Of a stretch of 64,000 bases of DNA, positions 19,764 through 28,701 are shown one piece after another (the first letter of the stretch is position 1; each line of letters starts with the position of its first letter). A model generated the notes under the pieces. That model worked only from the letters and a program-made list of their open reading frames with translations. It was not told the origin of the DNA and did not search any database. The DNA is from Stutzerimonas stutzeri SDM-LAC. GTDB taxonomy: Bacteria; Pseudomonadota; Gammaproteobacteria; Pseudomonadales; Pseudomonadaceae. Both the position numbers and the translations under genes were made by a program. The stretch spans positions 1 through 64,000 of the forward strand of contig NZ_AGSX01000019.1 of assembly GCF_000235745.1 (NCBI RefSeq). The letters run 5' to 3'.

Positions 19764-20747
19764 TCAGTCGTGAGCCGGGATGTGGCCAAACAGCTCCTGA
19801 GCGAATCGCACCCGCTCTTCCGGAGTTTCCTGAACCCCATTTTTTTTGAGCTCCTCGACGCGGTTTTCCACGGCGTGCGCGCGATGGGTCAAACCGCAGT
19901 CGTTGGCGATCTGAATGTTGAGGCCCGGGCGAGCGTTGAGCTCGAGAATCAACGGCCCCTTATCCTCGTCCAACACCATGTCCACACCGATGTAGCCAAG
20001 GCCGCACAGCTCGTAGCAGCCGGCTGCGAGCTTCATGAAGCCGTCCCAGTTTGGCAGCTGCACGCCGTCCACGGCGTTGGTGGTGTCCGGGTGTTTGGTG
20101 ATCTTGTTGTTCAGCCAGGTGCCGCGCAACGTGATGCCCGTCGCCAGATCCACGCCGACGCCAATTGCACCCTGGTGGAGGTTGGCCTTACCGCCGGACT
20201 GCCGGGTCGGTAGGCGCAGCATGGCCATTACCGGGTAGCCCATCAGGACGATGATACGAATGTCCGGCACGCCTTCGTAGCTGATGCTTTTGAATATCGG
20301 GTCGGGAGTGACGCGGTATTCGATCAGTGCGCGGTCACGGTGACCGCCGAGCGAATACAGCCCGGTGAGGATGTTGGATATCTGATGTTCGATCTCGTCG
20401 TGGGTCAGGATCTTCCCTGACACCGTTCGATAACGCCCCTCGAAGCGATCGGCGATGACGAGGATTCCATCGCCGCCCGCACCCTGAGCCGGCTTGACTA
20501 CAAAGTCGGTGTGGTCCTTGACGATATCCTTGAGTTTCTCGATGTCACGCTCGGTCTCGATGATCCCGTACATCTCCGGGACATCGATGCCGGCTTCGAT
20601 TGCTCGCTCCTTGGTGATGATCTTGTCATCGACGATCGGATACAGGTTGCGCTTGTTGTACTTGAGCACGTAGTCCGCATTACGGCGGTTGATGCCCATG
20701 ATGCCTTTGGCTTCGAGGGCCTTCCACGTCTTGATTAGACCGAACAT
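19764..20747 (-). CDS. RimK-like ATP-grasp alpha-L-glutamate ligase-like protein
   Basis: Cytoplasmic ATP-grasp protein, 327 residues, no signal peptide or TM. ATP-binding lysine loop KPAQGAGGDG at 85-94; metal/ATP block LELNARPG at 268-275. This group is annotated as an alpha-L-glutamate ligase-like family related to RimK, whose members ligate amino acids to protein or peptide carboxyls; the true substrate is not known to me. It starts 3 bp after the stop of the 7TM transglutaminase-like gene, the last of a tightly packed three-gene operon. An amino-acid ligase beside an inactive transglutaminase and a protease suggests peptide-tag chemistry (inference). Confidence 0.88.
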   Translation of the reverse strand: MFGLIKTWKALEAKGIMGINRRNADYVLKYNKRNLYPIVDDKIITKERAIEAGIDVPEMYGIIETERDIEKLKDIVKDHTDFVVKPAQGAGGDGILVIADRFEGRYRTVSGKILTHDEIEHQISNILTGLYSLGGHRDRALIEYRVTPDPIFKSISYEGVPDIRIIVLMGYPVMAMLRLPTRQSGGKANLHQGAIGVGVDLATGITLRGTWLNNKITKHPDTTNAVDGVQLPNWDGFMKLAAGCYELCGLGYIGVDMVLDEDKGPLILELNARPGLNIQIANDCGLTHRAHAVENRVEELKKNGVQETPEERVRFAQELFGHIPAHD

Positions 20748-20750
20748 GGC

Positions 20751-22277
20751 TCAATCCTTCAGAAAGGCTTTGAAACGAAACAGTTCGGTCAGGCGGTAGC
20801 CGCGATAACGCCCCATCGCGAGCATGAAGCCGACCATGATCAGCAGTACTGCCGGGAAGGTGAAGATGAAATAGGTCAACTCCGGGATGTTCATCAGCAG
20901 GAATGCCAGCGCTGCTGCGATGAGCGTACCGACCGCCACCTTGAATGCATGGCCGCCGCCACGTTCTTCCCAGGTGATGGAGAGGCGCTCGATGGTCATG
21001 GTCAGGATGACCATGGGGAACAGTGAGACAGATAGCCCGCGCTCGAGCCCGAGCTTGTGACTGAACAGGCTGATCACCGCGATCAGCACCACGACGAACG
21101 TGAGCACCACTGACAGGCGTGGCAGCATCTGCAGTTTCAGGTGCTCCAGGTACGAGCGCAGTGACAGCCCCATTGCGGTGATGACCGTGAACAGGATGAT
21201 GCCGAAACCAATCTGGGTTTCACGGAAGGCGAGCGCAATCAGCACTGGCGTAAAGGTGCCCAGTGTCTGCAGACCGCCAAGGTTGCGCAGGATCAGAATC
21301 ACCAGAACACCGATCGGAATCATGATCATGATCTGGTACGTCTGCTGGGTCTGCAGTGGCAGGCCGTAAAGCGAATATTCGAGGAAGTCTGCGTCGGTAT
21401 TTTCGTCGGTCAGCTTTGCCAGGCGGATGGCGTTCATCTCGCTGCTGTTGAGCGTGAAGGTGACTTGCGGGTTGCGCCCGCCTTCGAGGTTCAGCAGGGG
21501 CTCGTTGCCGGTCCACCAGACCAGGCGATCCTGCGGCAGGCCTTGCTCGCCGGTTTCCGGATTGAAATACAGCCATTTATCGCCGTTGAAGCTCCGCAGC
21601 CAGAGCTCCGGGGATTGTGCCATGTCAGCCTGCAGTCGAACCGTGTGAACGCGCTCCATGGGAACGTGCGCAATGGACAGCAGCAATTCGATTACCCGCG
21701 CTTTGTTGGGCGTCGAAGCGTCTCCGCCAAGTAGCAGCTTGACGTTGTCATCGTTGGCATTGTTAACACGCTTGATGGCTTCGCTGATGAAAGTCTCGAC
21801 GTCGGCCGAATGCTGGCGTATCGGTGAAAGCAATGCTTCTGCAGCAATCTTCTCAGCGCCTTCGACAGGAATGCTGTCGCGGAAAATCGGGCCGGTAGCC
21901 TTGGTCTGTTCACCGCTATAGCGCCGGGTCAGGACCAGCCGGTAATACAGCGTCTGCTTGCCATTGACGCGCCGCGCTGACCAAGTGACCCGACGATTGC
22001 CATCGGCACGGTTGATGCTCACGCCATAGTTGTTGGAGATGAAGCTCTCATTGAGGCTGACGAATTCCTGGTTGAGCGGCGGCACGTACATCTGCAGCTT
22101 CACCGGCTCGCGCGGGTTGGCCTGGAATTCGACCTTGGCGTCGATGTTCCAGAGGTCATCGGTTTCATCTTCAGTAACCGGGATGCCCAGGATGAATATC
22201 TGATAGGCAGTGATTGCGATGCCCAGCGTGACGAGCAAAAGAATCAGGATTTTTAGGTGCAGGGTAAGGGCGCGCAT
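20751..22277 (-). CDS. Inactive transglutaminase fused to a 7TM domain
   Basis: 508-residue membrane protein. One TM helix at the N-terminus (about 7-29) is followed by a periplasmic domain of about 270 residues of the inactive-transglutaminase family, which lacks an evident Cys-His-Asp triad. A C-terminal multi-helix membrane domain starts near residue 310 (repeated hydrophobic segments ending RYRGYRLTELFRFKAFLKD). The start at 22277 (MRALTLHLK) was chosen because upstream codons overlap the protease gene; only 4 bp separate it from that stop. The partner genes on both sides are the known companions of this family. Confidence 0.87.
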   Translation of the reverse strand: MRALTLHLKILILLLVTLGIAITAYQIFILGIPVTEDETDDLWNIDAKVEFQANPREPVKLQMYVPPLNQEFVSLNESFISNNYGVSINRADGNRRVTWSARRVNGKQTLYYRLVLTRRYSGEQTKATGPIFRDSIPVEGAEKIAAEALLSPIRQHSADVETFISEAIKRVNNANDDNVKLLLGGDASTPNKARVIELLLSIAHVPMERVHTVRLQADMAQSPELWLRSFNGDKWLYFNPETGEQGLPQDRLVWWTGNEPLLNLEGGRNPQVTFTLNSSEMNAIRLAKLTDENTDADFLEYSLYGLPLQTQQTYQIMIMIPIGVLVILILRNLGGLQTLGTFTPVLIALAFRETQIGFGIILFTVITAMGLSLRSYLEHLKLQMLPRLSVVLTFVVVLIAVISLFSHKLGLERGLSVSLFPMVILTMTIERLSITWEERGGGHAFKVAVGTLIAAALAFLLMNIPELTYFIFTFPAVLLIMVGFMLAMGRYRGYRLTELFRFKAFLKD

Positions 22278-22281
22278 GGGG

Positions 22282-22818
22282 TTACTCGTCAGCGTCGGAT
22301 TCGATAATGCAGCCGGGTTTGCCAGCAGCGTACTTAAGGCCAGGGTCGACCAGAGCACCGAAGCGAGCAAGCGCTTCGGAACCGATTAGAAGTGGGTATT
22401 GGAATGCGCTTCGGTCCGTGAGGTTCACTTCGATGCTGCGTTTTGCCTTGCCCATGCATAGATCGAGTTCAACAACCGGGCGCGGAGTATAGGTTTTTTC
22501 TTCCTCTGGATCGAAGTCGCCAGCACGTCGCTTGATCTTGCTGATGCGCTGCAACGGCAGTTCGATGGGGCGGTCATGGGCTTCGTCGATAGCGAGGTAG
22601 AAGCGCACCCAGCTTTTTCCGTTGCGCTTGAAGCGCTCGATGTCGCGGGCGCTGAGCGAGGCGGTCTGGGCACCTGTATCGAGTTTGGCTGGCACCTCGA
22701 GACCGAAATCGGGCAGCGCCACGTGCTCATTCAGACCGTAGATCGTTTTTTCATCGGCGTGCGCCCAAAACGGAACGCTTAAAAAGCAGAGCAATAGAAG
22801 GCGGGTTTTGGTGCTCAT
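22282..22818 (-). CDS. Retropepsin-like aspartic protease (periplasmic)
   Basis: 178-residue secreted protein of the PF05618-type family often labelled ATP-dependent zinc protease/RimK-associated. The start at 22818 (MSTKTRLLLL) gives a clear signal peptide ending near AHA-DE (about residue 21). The fold signature of retropepsins is visible: KLDTGAQTAS with DTGA at 47-50, so a dimeric aspartic protease is likely and the zinc label is misleading. Later blocks are KSWVRF and LLIGSEALARFGALVDP. It is first in the operon with the 7TM transglutaminase-like and ATP-grasp genes. Such operons have, as I recall, been linked to osmotic-stress tolerance in P. aeruginosa (rlo genes). Confidence 0.87.
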   Translation of the reverse strand: MSTKTRLLLLCFLSVPFWAHADEKTIYGLNEHVALPDFGLEVPAKLDTGAQTASLSARDIERFKRNGKSWVRFYLAIDEAHDRPIELPLQRISKIKRRAGDFDPEEEKTYTPRPVVELDLCMGKAKRSIEVNLTDRSAFQYPLLIGSEALARFGALVDPGLKYAAGKPGCIIESDADE

Positions 22819-23000
22819 AAATCCAGATAGTCGAGTCGAGAAGTGGACAGGAACAACGAGCCAGGGTGAAGCGCGTCGAGGCGAGCGCCAGACGCGGCGT
22901 ATGTAGGCATGCATTCTAGCATGGGCGACTTATCGCTCGGCTAGGCTCAAGCCGTGCTGCGGCGCTACGCGCTATGCAGACAACTAACTTCCTGGGTAAT

Positions 23001-23010
23001 TGTCAACAAT
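23001..23010. promoter_or_regulatory. Candidate operator 1 of the GntR regulator
   Basis: TGTCAACAAT inside ATTGTCAACAAT, a near-palindrome typical of FCD-type GntR sites. The same 10-mer recurs 73 bp downstream. A degenerate inverted copy (ATTATTGACC, 23021-23030) lies between and includes a possible -35 TTGACC. Confidence 0.5.
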
Positions 23011-23073
23011 CTACTTTTGTATTATTGACCGGTTGCGTTTCCAGGGCTAACTTGGCCCTATTATTAGGTAAGG

Positions 23074-23083
23074 TGTCAACAAT
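23074..23083. promoter_or_regulatory. Candidate operator 2, abutting the regulator start codon
   Basis: Second identical copy of TGTCAACAAT, ending directly at the ATG at 23084. Binding here would block translation start or early transcription of the prp operon, suggesting autorepression. Confidence 0.5.
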
Positions 23084-23788
23084 ATGCTGGATGCGTTGGA
23101 AACGCCCCGCCTTGATCAGGCAGACAGTGGAACCCTCTCGGAGCACGTTTTTCGACGGATTCAGGCAGCCATCGTAAAAGGCGATATCGCGCCCGGTAGC
23201 AAGATTTCAGAGCCTGAACTTGCGCGTACCTACGGCATCAGTCGCGGCCCGTTGCGAGAGGCGATACATCGTCTCGAGGGACAGAAACTGCTGGTTCGGG
23301 TGCCGCATGTCGGCGCACGCGTCGTTTCGCTCAACCATGCAGAGCTGATCGAGCTCTACGAGATTCGCGAATCGCTCGAAGGCATGGCCTGCCGGCTCGC
23401 TGCCGAGCGCATGAGTGAGGCGGAAATCGATGAGCTACGGCGTGTGCTGCATACCCATGAACAAGACGAGGCGTTCCGGGCGGGTGTCGGCTATTACCAG
23501 CAGGAAGGCGACTTTGACTTTCATTACCGCATTATCCAGGGCAGTGGCAATCGCACGTTGACTCAGATGCTATGCGGGGAGCTGTATCAACTGGTCCGCA
23601 TGTACCGCATCCAGTTCTCCGCAACGCCCAATCGCCCGCGTCAGGCATTCGCTGAACATCATCGGATTCTCGACGCCATCGCGGACCGCGACGGCGAGCT
23701 GGCCGAGCTGCTGATGCGGCGCCACATCTGCGCGTCCAAGCGCAATATCGAGCGGCATTATCTGGCTGCTCAGCAACAGACATCATAA
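23084..23788 (+). CDS. GntR/FadR-family regulator of the methylcitrate operon
   Basis: Transcription regulator, 234 residues. The N-terminal winged HTH (about 15-85, LSEHVFRRIQAAIVKGDIAPG then LARTYGISRGPLREAIHRLE) and C-terminal FCD ligand domain (about 90-230, with metal/ligand His and Asp residues in the FDFHYRII and EHHRILDAI segments) define the FCD subfamily. As first gene of the prp operon it is probably the local repressor, relieved by 2-methylcitrate or a relative, as for PrpR of other pseudomonads (inference). This differs from the sigma-54-dependent PrpR of enterics. AAGG precedes the start by about 10 nt. Confidence 0.92.
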   Translation: MLDALETPRLDQADSGTLSEHVFRRIQAAIVKGDIAPGSKISEPELARTYGISRGPLREAIHRLEGQKLLVRVPHVGARVVSLNHAELIELYEIRESLEGMACRLAAERMSEAEIDELRRVLHTHEQDEAFRAGVGYYQQEGDFDFHYRIIQGSGNRTLTQMLCGELYQLVRMYRIQFSATPNRPRQAFAEHHRILDAIADRDGELAELLMRRHICASKRNIERHYLAAQQQTS

Positions 23789-23802
23789 CCAAGAGGTGAG
23801 GC

Positions 23803-24690
23803 ATGACACTTCCTACCCCCGGTCAGCGTTTCCGTGACGCGGTGGCCAGCGAGCATCCCCTGCAGGTAGTCGGCGCGATCAACGCCAACCACGCTCTGCT
23901 GGCCCAGCGCGCTGGCTTCAAGGCGATCTACCTGTCGGGAGGCGGCGTTGCGGCTGGTTCTCTAGGCTTGCCAGACCTCGGCATTACCGGTCTCGATGAC
24001 GTGTTGACTGACGTGCGTCGTATTACCGATGTCTGCGATCTGCCGCTGTTGGTGGATGTCGATACCGGCTTCGGCTCCTCGGCGTTCAACGTGGCGCGTA
24101 CGGTCAAGTCGATGATCAAGTTCGGCGCGGCGGCGATTCATATCGAGGATCAGGTTGGCGCCAAGCGCTGCGGCCATCGCCCGAATAAGGAAATCGTATC
24201 GCAGCAGGAAATGGTCGACCGCATCAAGGCGGCTGTTGATGCACGTACCGACGACAGTTTCGTGATCATGGCGCGTACCGATGCGCTGGCGGTGGAAGGG
24301 TTGAATGCCGCGCTGGACCGCGCCGCCGCCTGCATCGAAGCGGGCGCCGACATGATCTTCCCCGAGGCCATCACCGAGCTGGCGATGTACAAGACCTTCG
24401 CTGATCGGGTGAAGGCGCCGATTCTGGCCAACATCACCGAGTTCGGTGCGACGCCGCTGTATACCACCGAAGAGCTGGCCAGCGTCGACGTCTCCCTGGT
24501 GCTCTACCCGCTGTCGGCGTTCCGTGCCATGAACAAGGCCGCTGAAAATGTCTACACCGCGCTGCGCCGTGACGGCACGCAGAAGAACGTGATCGACACC
24601 ATGCAGACCCGGATGGAGCTTTACGATCGCATCAACTACCACACGTTCGAGCAGCACCTCGACGCACTGTTCGCTCAGAAGAAGAGCTGA
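23803..24690 (+). CDS. prpB: 2-methylisocitrate lyase
   Basis: Splits 2-methylisocitrate into pyruvate and succinate, the last step of the methylcitrate cycle for propionate. It has 295 residues; the ribosome site is GAGGTGAGG. PEP mutase/isocitrate lyase fold with the active-site loop KRCGH at 121-125 (catalytic Cys123), DVDTGFG (85-91) for metal binding, and IMARTDA. It starts 14 bp after the regulator stop, so the two are co-transcribed. Confidence 0.97.
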   Translation: MTLPTPGQRFRDAVASEHPLQVVGAINANHALLAQRAGFKAIYLSGGGVAAGSLGLPDLGITGLDDVLTDVRRITDVCDLPLLVDVDTGFGSSAFNVARTVKSMIKFGAAAIHIEDQVGAKRCGHRPNKEIVSQQEMVDRIKAAVDARTDDSFVIMARTDALAVEGLNAALDRAAACIEAGADMIFPEAITELAMYKTFADRVKAPILANITEFGATPLYTTEELASVDVSLVLYPLSAFRAMNKAAENVYTALRRDGTQKNVIDTMQTRMELYDRINYHTFEQHLDALFAQKKS

Positions 24691-24785
24691 CGAGAAGTCC
24701 CCATTGGGTTCGCCAATGGGACGTTTGCGATCCATTTTTCAACGTGATTTGCAGTATCCAGAACAAATCCAAGAAGGAGATAGCA

Positions 24786-25913
24786 ATGGCTGAAGCAAAA
24801 GTTTTGAGTGGCGCGGGCCTGCGTGGTCAGATCGCCGGGCAGACCGCCTTGTGCACTGTCGGAAAGACCGGTGCCGGGCTGACGTACCGTGGCTATGACG
24901 TGCGCGAGCTGGCGGCTGAGTGCGATTTCGAAGAAGTGGCCTATCTGCTGTTCTACGGCGAGTTGCCGAACACGCAGCAGCTGGCCGATTACAAGAACCG
25001 TCTGAAGACCATGCGTGACCTGCCGCAGGCACTCAAGGAAGTGCTCGAGCGCATCCCTGCAAGCGCCCATCCGATGGATGTGATGCGCACCGGTTCATCG
25101 GTGCTCGGTACGCTGGAGCCGGAGCTCAGCTTCGACCAGCAGCGCGACGTGGCCGAGCGCCTGATGGCGGCGTTCCCGGCAATCATGTGCTACTGGTATC
25201 GCTTCACCCACGACGGTGCGCGCATCAGCTGTACCAGCGACGAAGAGACCCTCGGTGGTCATTTCCTCGCGCTGCTGCATGACAAGAAGCCGAGCGACCT
25301 ACACGTGAAGGTGATGAACGTCTCGCTAATCCTCTATGCCGAGCACGAATTCAACGCCTCGACCTTCACCGCTCGTGTCTGCGCCTCGACGCTATCCGAT
25401 CTCTACTCCTGCGTGACTGGAGCCATCGGCTCACTGCGCGGCCCGTTGCATGGCGGCGCCAACGAAGCGGCGATGGACATGATCGAGCAGTGGAAGAGCG
25501 CGGAAGAAGCTCGCGAAGCCATCATCGGCATGCTCGAGCGCAAGGACAAGATCATGGGCTTCGGCCACGCGATCTACAGCGAGTCTGACCCGCGCAACGA
25601 GGTGATCAAAGTTTGGGCGAAGAAGCTCGCAGACGAAGTGGGCGATACCGTGCTCTACCCGGTTTCGGTGGCTGTCGACGAAACCATGTGGGAGCAGAAA
25701 AAACTCTTCCCGAACGCCGATTTCTACCATGCCTCCGCTTATCACTTCATGGGCATTCCGACCAAGCTGTTTACGCCGATCTTCGTTTGCTCGCGCGTTA
25801 CCGGCTGGGCGTCCCATGTGTTCGAACAACGCAGTAACAACCGGATCATTCGGCCGAGTGCCGAGTACATCGGTCCGGAGCAGCGCAAGGTTGTCCCGAT
25901 CGCCCAGCGTTGA
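24786..25913 (+). CDS. prpC: 2-methylcitrate synthase
   Basis: Condenses propionyl-CoA with oxaloacetate to 2-methylcitrate, the entry step. It has 375 residues from ATG 24786, with AAGGAGAT 5 nt upstream; an upstream in-frame ATG at 24744 lacks a site. Citrate synthase family blocks: GLTYRGYDVRELA, RGPLHGGANEAAMDM, GFGHAIYSESDPR and VCSRVTGWASHVFEQR. Short length and PrpB/AcnD neighbours separate it from citrate synthase GltA. The 95-bp gap after prpB holds no terminator. Confidence 0.97.
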   Translation: MAEAKVLSGAGLRGQIAGQTALCTVGKTGAGLTYRGYDVRELAAECDFEEVAYLLFYGELPNTQQLADYKNRLKTMRDLPQALKEVLERIPASAHPMDVMRTGSSVLGTLEPELSFDQQRDVAERLMAAFPAIMCYWYRFTHDGARISCTSDEETLGGHFLALLHDKKPSDLHVKVMNVSLILYAEHEFNASTFTARVCASTLSDLYSCVTGAIGSLRGPLHGGANEAAMDMIEQWKSAEEAREAIIGMLERKDKIMGFGHAIYSESDPRNEVIKVWAKKLADEVGDTVLYPVSVAVDETMWEQKKLFPNADFYHASAYHFMGIPTKLFTPIFVCSRVTGWASHVFEQRSNNRIIRPSAEYIGPEQRKVVPIAQR

Positions 25914-25988
25914 TCGGAGCGGGGGAGCTCGTCACTGGGCTCCCCGAACCTCGCCCCACAGAACATTACTGGATTGGGTTCTTCAGGC

Positions 25989-28598
25989 ATGAATACACAA
26001 CACCGCAAACCTTTGCCAGGCACTGGGCTTGACTACTTTGACACCCGCGAGGCGGTCGAAGCCATTCAGCCGGGTGCCTACGACAAGCTGCCCTATACCT
26101 CCCGCGTCCTGGCCGAACAGCTGGTGCGTCGCTGTGAGCCCGAAGCGCTGACCGATTCACTGAAGCAGATCATCGAGCGCAAGCGCGACCTCGACTTTCC
26201 TTGGTATCCGGCACGCGTCGTCTGCCATGACATCCTTGGCCAGACCGCGCTGGTCGATCTCGCCGGTCTGCGCGATGCGATCGCGGAGCAGGGCGGTGAC
26301 CCGGCGAAGGTCAACCCGGTTGTTCCGACGCAGTTGATCGTCGACCACTCGCTGGCGGTCGAGTTTGCAGGCTTCGATTCGGGCGCGTTCGAGAAGAACC
26401 GCGCCGTCGAGGAACGCCGCAATGAGGACCGCTTCCACTTCATTGAGTGGACCAAGACCGCGTTCAAGAACGTCGACGTGATCCCAGCCGGCAACGGCAT
26501 CATGCACCAGATCAACCTGGAGAAGATGTCACCGGTGATCCAGGCGCGCGGTGGCGTCGCCTTCCCGGATACCTGTGTCGGTACCGACTCTCACACCCCA
26601 CACGTTGATGCGCTGGGTGTGATCGCCATCGGCGTCGGCGGCCTGGAAGCAGAGACCGTGATGCTCGGCCTGCCGTCGATGATGCGACTGCCCGATATCG
26701 TTGGTGTGCGTCTGACCGGCAAGCGTCAGCCCGGAATCACCGCCACCGATATCGTGCTGGCGCTGACCGAATTTCTGCGCAAGGAACGTGTGGTCGGCGC
26801 CTGGGTCGAGTTCTTCGGCGAGGGTGCGGATAGCCTGACCATCGGCGACCGCGCGACCATCTCCAACATGTGCCCGGAGTACGGCGCAACCGCTTCGATG
26901 TTCTACATCGACCAGCAGACCATCGATTACCTCAAGCTGACCGGCCGCGAGCCGGAGCAGGTCGCGCTGGTCGAGCAGTACGCCAAGGAAACCGGCCTGT
27001 GGGCGACGGCGCTGGAAGGTGCCGAGTACGAGCGCGTGCTCGAGTTCGACCTGTCCAGCGTGGTGCGCAACATGGCTGGTCCGTCCAACCCGCACAGGCG
27101 TCTGCCAACATCGGCGCTGCATGAGCGCGGCATTGCCGACGACACCATGCTGGCCTCGGCGCGGGCTGAAGAGGCCGAAGGCCTGTTGCCGGACGGTGCG
27201 GTGATCATTGCCGCCATTACCAGCTGCACCAACACCTCCAACCCGCGCAACGTGGTTGCCGCAGGGCTGCTGGCGAAGAAAGCCAATGATCTGGGATTAG
27301 TGCGCAAGCCGTGGGTGAAGACTTCGTTCGCGCCAGGTTCGAAGGTTGCCAAACTGTATCTGGAAGAGGCGGGCCTTTTGAGTGAGCTGGAAAAGCTCGG
27401 TTTTGGCATTGTCGGCTATGCCTGCACCACCTGTAATGGCATGTCCGGTGCGCTGGATCCAAAAATCCAAAAGGAGATTATCGACCGTGACCTGTATGCC
27501 ACGGCTGTTCTGTCAGGCAACCGTAATTTTGACGGTCGTATCCACCCATACGCCAAGCAAGCCTTCCTCGCTTCGCCGCCCCTGGTGGTCGCTTATGCCA
27601 TTGCCGGTACCGTGCGCTTCGATATCGAGCAGGACATATTGGGCACCGACCAGAATGGCAACCCGATCACCCTGAAGGACCTCTGGCCTTCGGACGAGGA
27701 GATCGACGCCATCGTCGCGTCGTCGGTCAAGCCCGAGCAGTTCAAGCAGATCTACATCCCGATGTTCGATCTGGGCGCGATCGAAGAAGCCAAGAGCCCG
27801 CTCTACGACTGGCGTCCGATGTCCACCTACATCCGTCGTCCCCCGTACTGGGAAGGCGCATTGGCTGGGGAGCGTAGCCTCAAGGGCATGCGGCCGCTGG
27901 CGATCCTGCCAGACAACATCACCACCGATCACCTGTCGCCGTCCAACGCTATCCTGCTGAACTCGGCTGCCGGCGAATACCTCGCGAAAATGGGCCTGCC
28001 GGAGGAGGACTTCAACTCCTATGCCACTCACCGCGGCGACCATCTGACCGCGCAGCGGGCGACGTTCGCCAACCCGCAACTGGTCAACGAGATGGCCGTG
28101 GTTGACGGTAAGGTGCAGAAGGGCTCGCTTGCGCGCGTCGAGCCGGAAGGCGAGGTGATGCGCATGTGGGAAGCGATCGAAACCTACATGACCCGTAAGC
28201 AGAACCTGATAATCGTGGCGGGCGCCGACTACGGTCAGGGCTCATCCCGTGACTGGGCTGCCAAGGGCGTGCGCCTGGCCGGGGTTGAGGTGATCGTTGC
28301 CGAAGGCTTCGAGCGCATTCACCGCACCAACCTGGTTGGCATGGGCGTATTGCCGGTCGAGTTCAAGCCCGGTACCACTCGCCTGACGCTCGGTCTCGAC
28401 GGCACTGAGATCTACGCCATTGAAGGTGACTTGTCGCCGCGTGGTGATCTGACGCTGGTCATTCAGCGCAAGTCGGGTGAAGAAACCCGCATTCCGGTCA
28501 CTTGTCGTCTCGACACAGGGGCCGAAGTGCGCGTCTACCAGGCCGGTGGTGTGCTGCAGCGCTTCGCTCAGGACTTCCTCGCGTCAGCCACTGCATGA
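25989..28598 (+). CDS. acnD: Fe-S 2-methylcitrate dehydratase AcnD
   Basis: Aconitase-like [4Fe-4S] enzyme that dehydrates 2-methylcitrate to an aconitate isomer, replacing PrpD in organisms with PrpF. It has 869 residues from ATG 25989 (MNTQHRKPLP). Iron-sulfur cysteines lie in ITSCTNTSNP and ACTTCNGMSG. Other aconitase blocks are FPDTCVGTDSHTPHVDALG, NITTDHLSPSNA and GADYGQGSSRDWAAKG. The ribosome site is weak (CAGG close to the ATG), perhaps reflecting coupling or low expression relative to prpC. Confidence 0.96.
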   Translation: MNTQHRKPLPGTGLDYFDTREAVEAIQPGAYDKLPYTSRVLAEQLVRRCEPEALTDSLKQIIERKRDLDFPWYPARVVCHDILGQTALVDLAGLRDAIAEQGGDPAKVNPVVPTQLIVDHSLAVEFAGFDSGAFEKNRAVEERRNEDRFHFIEWTKTAFKNVDVIPAGNGIMHQINLEKMSPVIQARGGVAFPDTCVGTDSHTPHVDALGVIAIGVGGLEAETVMLGLPSMMRLPDIVGVRLTGKRQPGITATDIVLALTEFLRKERVVGAWVEFFGEGADSLTIGDRATISNMCPEYGATASMFYIDQQTIDYLKLTGREPEQVALVEQYAKETGLWATALEGAEYERVLEFDLSSVVRNMAGPSNPHRRLPTSALHERGIADDTMLASARAEEAEGLLPDGAVIIAAITSCTNTSNPRNVVAAGLLAKKANDLGLVRKPWVKTSFAPGSKVAKLYLEEAGLLSELEKLGFGIVGYACTTCNGMSGALDPKIQKEIIDRDLYATAVLSGNRNFDGRIHPYAKQAFLASPPLVVAYAIAGTVRFDIEQDILGTDQNGNPITLKDLWPSDEEIDAIVASSVKPEQFKQIYIPMFDLGAIEEAKSPLYDWRPMSTYIRRPPYWEGALAGERSLKGMRPLAILPDNITTDHLSPSNAILLNSAAGEYLAKMGLPEEDFNSYATHRGDHLTAQRATFANPQLVNEMAVVDGKVQKGSLARVEPEGEVMRMWEAIETYMTRKQNLIIVAGADYGQGSSRDWAAKGVRLAGVEVIVAEGFERIHRTNLVGMGVLPVEFKPGTTRLTLGLDGTEIYAIEGDLSPRGDLTLVIQRKSGEETRIPVTCRLDTGAEVRVYQAGGVLQRFAQDFLASATA

Positions 28599-28601
28599 CT
28601 C

Positions 28602-28671
28602 CGTAGGGTGGGTGATGTTCATCCACCACGCCGGTCCGTTGTTGGATCGGTAGTGCGTTATCCACCCTACG
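28602..28671. repeat. REP-like inverted repeat between acnD and prpF
   Basis: Perfect 10-bp outer arms CGTAGGGTGG (28602-28611) and CCACCCTACG (28662-28671) with an internal imperfect hairpin around GGTGATGTTCATCCACC. The GTAGGGTGG core resembles palindromic units dispersed in Stutzerimonas genomes. It is the only copy seen in this window. In RNA it forms a long bulged hairpin inside the operon. Confidence 0.7.
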
Positions 28672-28701
28672 ATCCGTTTTCCTTCCAGCCAGGACTCACC
28701 C

